DNA from: SIG471 sp045638565
Lineage (GTDB): Bacteria > Bacillota > Clostridia > Oscillospirales > Butyricicoccaceae
NCBI GenBank assembly: GCA_045638565.1
Contig: JAZUBN010000152.1
Coordinates: forward strand, 1 to 8,524
Length of the DNA: 8,524 nt
Direction: 5' to 3'
In this document: in pieces, positions 5,249 through 8,524 of the stretch
Numbering within the stretch: the first letter of the stretch is position 1
How the letters are laid out: every line of letters starts with the position of its first letter
Made by a program: the position numbers and the translations under genes
The notes under the pieces: generated by a model
What the model was told of the DNA's origin: nothing
The model's database searches: none
Seen by the model: the letters and a program-made list of their open reading frames with translations, nothing else

Positions 5249-7672
5249 CTACTGACGGATGCCCACATTCTTGCTCTGATTATTTTCAGGCACGATGTTC
5301 ATATTACCATCCTTGCTTTCACACTTTTCAGGGAAAAGAACAGGAAGGGCTTCGTCATAATGTCTTATAAAGATAAACTCTACATTTTCCTTTACGATAT
5401 CTTCAAGTTCATCGATATCGCCTCTGTTGTCTTCAGGCACGATGATTCTCTTGACACCGTTGCGGTATGCCGCCATAGTCTTTTCACGAAGACCGCCGAT
5501 TGGAAGCACTCTGCCGCGGATTGAGATTTCACCTGTCATTGCAAACTGCTTGGAAACAGGTGTATTTGTAAGGGCGGAAATGATAGCCGAGGCTATGCCG
5601 ATACCAGCCGAAGGGCCGTCCTTTGGAGTTGCTGCTTCAGGGAAATGGACGTGGATATCGGTATTCTTATAGAATTCCTCGTCGATACCAAGTTCCTTTG
5701 CACGGCTTCTGATATATGTAACGGCAGCCTTGACCGATTCCTTCATAACATCGCCCAAGTTACCTGTCACTTCAAATTTGCCTGTGCCCTTGATTGTATT
5801 AGTTTCAATCTGCAAAAGCTCGCCGCCTACAGAAGTATAGGCAAGGCCGTTGATAACGCCAACCTCTGTAAGCTTCATATTTTCCTTCTCGTCGTGGAAC
5901 TTTTCCTTGCCGAGATAGTCCTTAAGGTTCTTTGTTGTGATTTTTACCGACTTATAATCGCCGTTTACGATGTGGAATGCCACCTTACGCATGATTTTCG
6001 CGATAGTTCTCTCCAAAACACGGACACCCGATTCACGTGTGTAGCCGTCGATAATCTTCATAAGGGCATCCTTGTCCAGCTTGAACTGACGTCCGTTAAG
6101 GCCGTTCTTCTTGAGCTGCTTTGGAACGAGATGACGGGTTGCAATCTCATACTTTTCTGTATCTGTATAGCTGCCAAGCTCGATAAGCTCCATTCTGTCG
6201 AGAAGCGGACGTGGAATGTTGCCGATATCATTTGCTGTGCAGATGAAAAGTACATTTGAAAGGTCGACAGGCAGTTCCACATAGTGATCGCGGAATTCGT
6301 TGTTCTGCTCAACATCGAAAACTTCAAGGAGAGCAGAGTTAGGGTCGCCCTTATAATCGTTGCCAAGCTTGTCGATTTCATCGACGAGGACAACGCAGTT
6401 GGAGCTCTTTGCCTGACGGAGAGCCGTTACAAATCTGCCCGGCATAGCGCCGATATATGTCTTACGGTGACCTCTGATTTCAGCTTCGTCACGGACGCCG
6501 CCGAGGGAAAGACGTGCAAAGTTTCTGCCCATTGCGTGAGCAACAGAAGAAGCAATAGAAGTCTTACCTACGCCCGGAGGGCCTGCAAGGCAGATAATCT
6601 GACCTGTGATACCGCCCTTGATAGCCTTGACAGCGAAGATTTCAAGGATTCTTTCCTTGACCTTTTCCATGCCGTAATGCTCTTTATCGAGGATGTCACG
6701 AGCCTTCTTGATGTCGCTGTTTTCCTCTGTGAACTTGCCCCATGGAATGTCTAAAACTGTATCGAGATAATTTCTGATAACACCGCTTTCAGGGGAGTTG
6801 GAGTACATTTTTGCAAGGCGTGAAGCCTCCTTGAGAAGCTTGTCTTCGTGTTCTTTCGCAAGACCGAGAGCCTGAATCTTCTTCTTGTATTCCAGGCTTT
6901 CTGTAACAGTATCTTCGCCTTCGCCAAGCTCGTCATTGATGGCTTTTATCTGTTCCTTGAGGTAATATTCGCGCTGATGCTTGTCGATGCCGTACTTGAC
7001 CTTGTCCTGAATACGGTTTTCAAGCTCGATGATATCTGTTTCTTCTGTGATGATTTCGATGAACTTGTTTGCGCGCTTTGTGATGTCAAACTGCTCGAGA
7101 ATAGCCTGTTTGCTTTCGACAGGAAGGTGGATATTCTGACAGATATAGTCGCAAAGGCGGCCTGTGTCCTTGGCATCGAGGACGCTGACTATCATTTCTT
7201 CCGAAACCGAGCCTGCAACATTTGCATAGATGGAAAATGCCTCCTGCACCTTGCGGAGAAGGGCAAGTTCCTTCTTTGTTTCGGCCTCGTGCTTTTCTTC
7301 AGGATGAAGAGTTACGCTTGCAACGAGATATGGTTCTTCTTCGAGAGTTGTGCGGAGCTTTGCACGGCATTCGCCTTCGATGAGAACGCGGATAATATCG
7401 TTAGGCATTTTGAGAATCTGGCGGACCTTGGCAACAGTACCGACAGTATAGATGTCCTTTGCCTTAGGGTCTTCCACCTTGAGCTGTTTCTGGGAAACAA
7501 GGAAGATTCTCGAATCGTTTGCCATTGCGCTCTCAATGGCCTTGATGGATTTTTTTCTGCCCACGTCAAAGTGGAACAGGAGATTAGGGAAGATATTCAG
7601 CCCTCTGAGCGGAAGGACCGGCAATATATCTGTTTTTTCTTCTATATCGACTACGTTGATATTTTCTGACAT
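5249..7672 (-). CDS. lon: ATP-dependent endopeptidase La (LonA)
   Basis: Lon is a cytosolic hexameric protease that unfolds and degrades damaged and regulatory proteins. The 807 residues follow the LonA plan: an N-terminal substrate-binding domain (about 15-205, starting ILPVLPLRGLNIFPN), a coiled-coil linker (about 210-290), an AAA+ module with Walker A GPPGVGKT (364-371), Walker B VVLVDEID (427-434), sensor-1 region TAND (479-482), arginine finger R493 in LLDRME and sensor-2 R551, then the protease domain (about 600-780). The catalytic dyad is S688 in PKDGPSAG and K731 in GGLREK. All active-site residues are present. A polar tail of roughly 27 residues follows the domain. The start is the ATG at 7672, 5 nt after GGAGG; an upstream TTG at 7684 overlaps that site and is rejected. 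It has its own promoter and leader, and engB follows. Confidence 0.99.
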   Translation of the reverse strand: MSENINVVDIEEKTDILPVLPLRGLNIFPNLLFHFDVGRKKSIKAIESAMANDSRIFLVSQKQLKVEDPKAKDIYTVGTVAKVRQILKMPNDIIRVLIEGECRAKLRTTLEEEPYLVASVTLHPEEKHEAETKKELALLRKVQEAFSIYANVAGSVSEEMIVSVLDAKDTGRLCDYICQNIHLPVESKQAILEQFDITKRANKFIEIITEETDIIELENRIQDKVKYGIDKHQREYYLKEQIKAINDELGEGEDTVTESLEYKKKIQALGLAKEHEDKLLKEASRLAKMYSNSPESGVIRNYLDTVLDIPWGKFTEENSDIKKARDILDKEHYGMEKVKERILEIFAVKAIKGGITGQIICLAGPPGVGKTSIASSVAHAMGRNFARLSLGGVRDEAEIRGHRKTYIGAMPGRFVTALRQAKSSNCVVLVDEIDKLGNDYKGDPNSALLEVFDVEQNNEFRDHYVELPVDLSNVLFICTANDIGNIPRPLLDRMELIELGSYTDTEKYEIATRHLVPKQLKKNGLNGRQFKLDKDALMKIIDGYTRESGVRVLERTIAKIMRKVAFHIVNGDYKSVKITTKNLKDYLGKEKFHDEKENMKLTEVGVINGLAYTSVGGELLQIETNTIKGTGKFEVTGNLGDVMKESVKAAVTYIRSRAKELGIDEEFYKNTDIHVHFPEAATPKDGPSAGIGIASAIISALTNTPVSKQFAMTGEISIRGRVLPIGGLREKTMAAYRNGVKRIIVPEDNRGDIDELEDIVKENVEFIFIRHYDEALPVLFPEKCESKDGNMNIVPENNQSKNVGIRQ

Positions 7673-7677
7673 TTTTT

Positions 7678-7682
7678 CCTCC
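7678..7682 (-). promoter_or_regulatory. lon ribosome binding site (decides start)
   Basis: GGAGG on the minus strand, 5 nt (all A) before the ATG at 7672. The in-frame TTG at 7684 shares bases with this site, so it cannot be the start served by it. Confidence 0.88.
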
Positions 7683-7703
7683 AATGGACAATTTTTATGG
7701 TGA

Positions 7704-7781
7704 AAGAGCCTTTTATCAGGTATATTACGATTTAACCGCGGCTCTTAAAAATCTTATCAGGAATGGGGCAACGCTGCCTGA
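7704..7781 (-). promoter_or_regulatory. Structured 5' leader of lon mRNA
   Basis: Between the predicted transcription start (near 7809) and lon lie about 137 nt with several symmetries. Arms AAGAGCC (7704-7710) and GGCTCTT (7740-7746) can pair around a 29-nt loop. TTATCAGG occurs twice as a direct repeat (7713-7720 and 7754-7761). GGCA/TGCC (7767-7770 and 7775-7778) and TCAGG/CCTGA (7757-7761 and 7777-7781) offer alternative pairings. No ORF was seen here. I see no CIRCE element and no CtsR-type tandem heptamer. It matches no riboswitch class that I recognise. A regulatory role is inference. Confidence 0.4.
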
Positions 7782-7815
7782 CACTACTCCACCCATTATA
7801 TAAGTATACTATTCT

Positions 7816-7844
7816 ATTATATAATAAAAATCAACAGATAACAA
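7816..7844 (-). promoter_or_regulatory. Sigma-A-type promoter of lon-engB
   Basis: On the minus strand, -35 TTGTTA (7839-7844) and -10 TATAAT (7816-7821) are separated by exactly 17 nt, in an AT-rich tract just downstream of the previous gene's terminator. Transcription would start near 7808-7810. Additional -10-like hexamers, TATACT (7803-7808) and TATAAT (7795-7800), follow but lack a matching -35, so the exact start could differ. Confidence 0.72.
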
Positions 7845-7875
7845 GGCTTTTTTGTGAATTTTTATCGGATAAAAG

Positions 7876-7899
7876 AAAAACTCCCATAAGGGAGTTTTT
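7876..7899 (-). terminator. Intrinsic terminator of the three-helix protein gene
   Basis: The palindrome AAAAACTCCC-(4 nt)-GGGAGTTTTT gives a 10-bp stem, of which the GGGAG/CTCCC core is strong. On the minus strand it ends in TTTTTCTTTT (7871-7880). The hairpin begins at the stop codon (7898-7900) of the upstream gene. It separates that gene from the lon promoter. The symmetric A/T flanks mean that it could also act on the other strand, but no gene is seen there. Confidence 0.88.
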
Positions 7900-8299
7900 A
7901 ATATTGTATTGAAATTATAAGACCGATTACGATGGCAGCAAAGCCGAGAATGAAAGGCATTCTGCCGTCCCATTTTATGAGCTTATATGACATCTTCGGA
8001 GTTTCGGCAGGAGCGGCAAAATCGCCGTCTTCGTTATTATTGTCGTGAATCATCAGCATACTGTTCATGTTACCTGAATAGTATGTTTTGCTCATAAGGT
8101 CGGAGACCGATGTGGTTCGGAACTTGTTGAGCTTTGTAAGCCCCATGCAGATGATGAGGAAAATACCTGCATACATAAGACCGCTTCCCATTCTCAAAAG
8201 AGGGTATTCGGCATATTTTACAAGCAATAAACTGAAAATAATCCACATAGCGGCGAGAAACAGCAGGTGCTGCAGTGTGTTTTTGACGAATTGTTTCAT
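7898..8299 (-). CDS. Unrecognised small membrane protein with three predicted helices
   Basis: I do not recognise a family. The 133 residues contain two N-terminal hydrophobic helices (about 10-28 and 38-56), a polar loop of roughly 55 residues (57-111) with a methionine- and asparagine-rich stretch (GNMNSMLMIHDNNNEDGD, 76-93), and a C-terminal helix (about 114-131) ending in IQY. The loop has no cysteine pairs or histidine clusters that would suggest metal binding, and no catalytic motif is evident. Coding status is well supported: AAGGAGG (8306-8312) with a 6-nt spacer to the ATG, a good promoter upstream and a terminator on the stop codon. It therefore appears to be a one-gene transcription unit. 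Position before lon gives no functional hint, as the terminator separates them. Confidence 0.85.
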   Translation of the reverse strand: MKQFVKNTLQHLLFLAAMWIIFSLLLVKYAEYPLLRMGSGLMYAGIFLIICMGLTKLNKFRTTSVSDLMSKTYYSGNMNSMLMIHDNNNEDGDFAAPAETPKMSYKLIKWDGRMPFILGFAAIVIGLIISIQY

Positions 8300-8326
8300 A
8301 ATATCCCTCCTTTTAATATTGTTAAT

Positions 8327-8355
8327 ATTATATCATAACATCCTGCATTTTGCAA
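8327..8355 (-). promoter_or_regulatory. Promoter of the three-helix protein gene
   Basis: On the minus strand, -35 TTGCAA (8350-8355, 4 of 6 consensus) and -10 TATAAT (8327-8332) are spaced by 17 nt. TG lies one base before the -10 hexamer (extended -10). Transcription would start near 8319-8321, giving a leader of only about 20 nt with the ribosome binding site in it. Confidence 0.78.
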
Positions 8356-8411
8356 TTATCATAAACCACAAATAGTGAGATACAGTTTTGTGCATTATGT
8401 ATATTATGGGT

Positions 8412-8512
8412 ACTTCGGCGAAATGTTTCTAAGAAATCTTTCGTTTTTATATTTCGCAGTGAAGTGATATGATGTAATCATATCAGTGGAGGCAATGCAG
8501 GGGTGAGCATTG
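8412..8512. repeat. Cluster of three imperfect hairpins, no gene seen
   Basis: Three inverted repeats follow one another. The outer arms of the first are ACTTC-gg-CGAAAT (8412-8424) and ATTTCG-cagt-GAAGT (8451-8465), with a small inner repeat TTTCT-a-AGAAA (8426-8436). The second is TGATATGAT-gta-ATCATATCA (8465-8485), a perfect 9-bp stem. The third is CAATGC (8493-8498) and GCATTG (8507-8512). No convincing ORF runs through them on either strand. They may be an intergenic repeat of MITE-like type or the structured end of something beyond the window. Confidence 0.6.
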
Positions 8513-8524
8513 ATAAATGAATGG

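Noticed and set aside
4724..5524. Plus-strand open frame of 266 codons across the engB-lon junction
   Set aside because: It spans two real genes on the other strand, so it cannot be a diverged single gene. The translation shows no recognisable domain.
5645..6754. Two further plus-strand frames opposite lon
   Set aside because: Both are mirrored on conserved Lon coding sequence and lack start signals.
6848..7669. Plus-strand open frame of 273 codons opposite the lon N-terminal region
   Set aside because: It is antisense to the conserved Lon N-domain, linker and start of the AAA+ region, with a Cys/Phe/Leu-rich translation typical of a shadow frame and no ribosome binding site.
7673..7809. 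CIRCE or CtsR heat-shock operator before lon
   Set aside because: Neither the TTAGCACTC inverted repeat nor the tandem GGTCAAA-type heptamers could be found.
8494..8524. Possible plus-strand gene start at the right edge (ATG at 8517)
   Set aside because: The only purine-rich stretch before it is poorly spaced and is part of a hairpin; too few codons remain to judge.

Overview
All supported genes lie on the minus strand, so the window reads from right to left. The gene set is that of an endospore-forming, low- to mid-GC Firmicute of class Clostridia, most likely the Ruminococcus/Oscillospiraceae side of Eubacteriales. The reasons are the scpA-scpB-DUF2953-gerW(ytfJ) chain, the lon-engB pair also found in Bacillus, strong AGGAGG-type ribosome binding sites, and two kinds of intergenic hairpin repeat (a TGTAGGGG type and a GTCAGC/CCTTCCCC type) that I remember as common in gut Clostridia genomes. 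The genus assignment is inference.

Layout from the right. Bases 8300-8524 hold a cluster of imperfect hairpins and then a good sigma-A-type promoter for a small unrecognised protein with three predicted membrane segments (7898-8299). That gene ends in a hairpin/T-run terminator that overlaps its stop codon. A second promoter (near 7816-7844) starts a leader of about 137 nt with inverted and direct repeats. It leads into lon (ATP-dependent protease, 807 aa), and engB/ysxC (ribosome assembly GTPase) follows 9 bp later with its ribosome binding site on the lon stop codon.

After engB comes a gap of 241 bp packed with hairpin repeats, and then lysA (diaminopimelate decarboxylase). The lysA stop codon directly abuts the start of a site-2-type M50 membrane protease. 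A second gap of 119 bp, again filled with hairpin repeats, separates the protease from scpA. From there scpA, scpB, a DUF2953 membrane protein and gerW overlap by 14, 4 and 4 bp, the pattern of a translationally coupled unit. gerW runs off the left edge.

Functionally the window joins protein quality control and ribosome assembly (lon, engB), lysine synthesis (lysA), membrane proteolysis (M50), SMC-condensin chromosome segregation (scpA, scpB) and a sporulation-linked tail (DUF2953, gerW). This is mostly housekeeping sequence. I see no CRISPR array, transposase, tRNA, rRNA, phage gene or defence system. The parts not explained by known families are the three-helix protein, the structured lon leader and the hairpin repeats.
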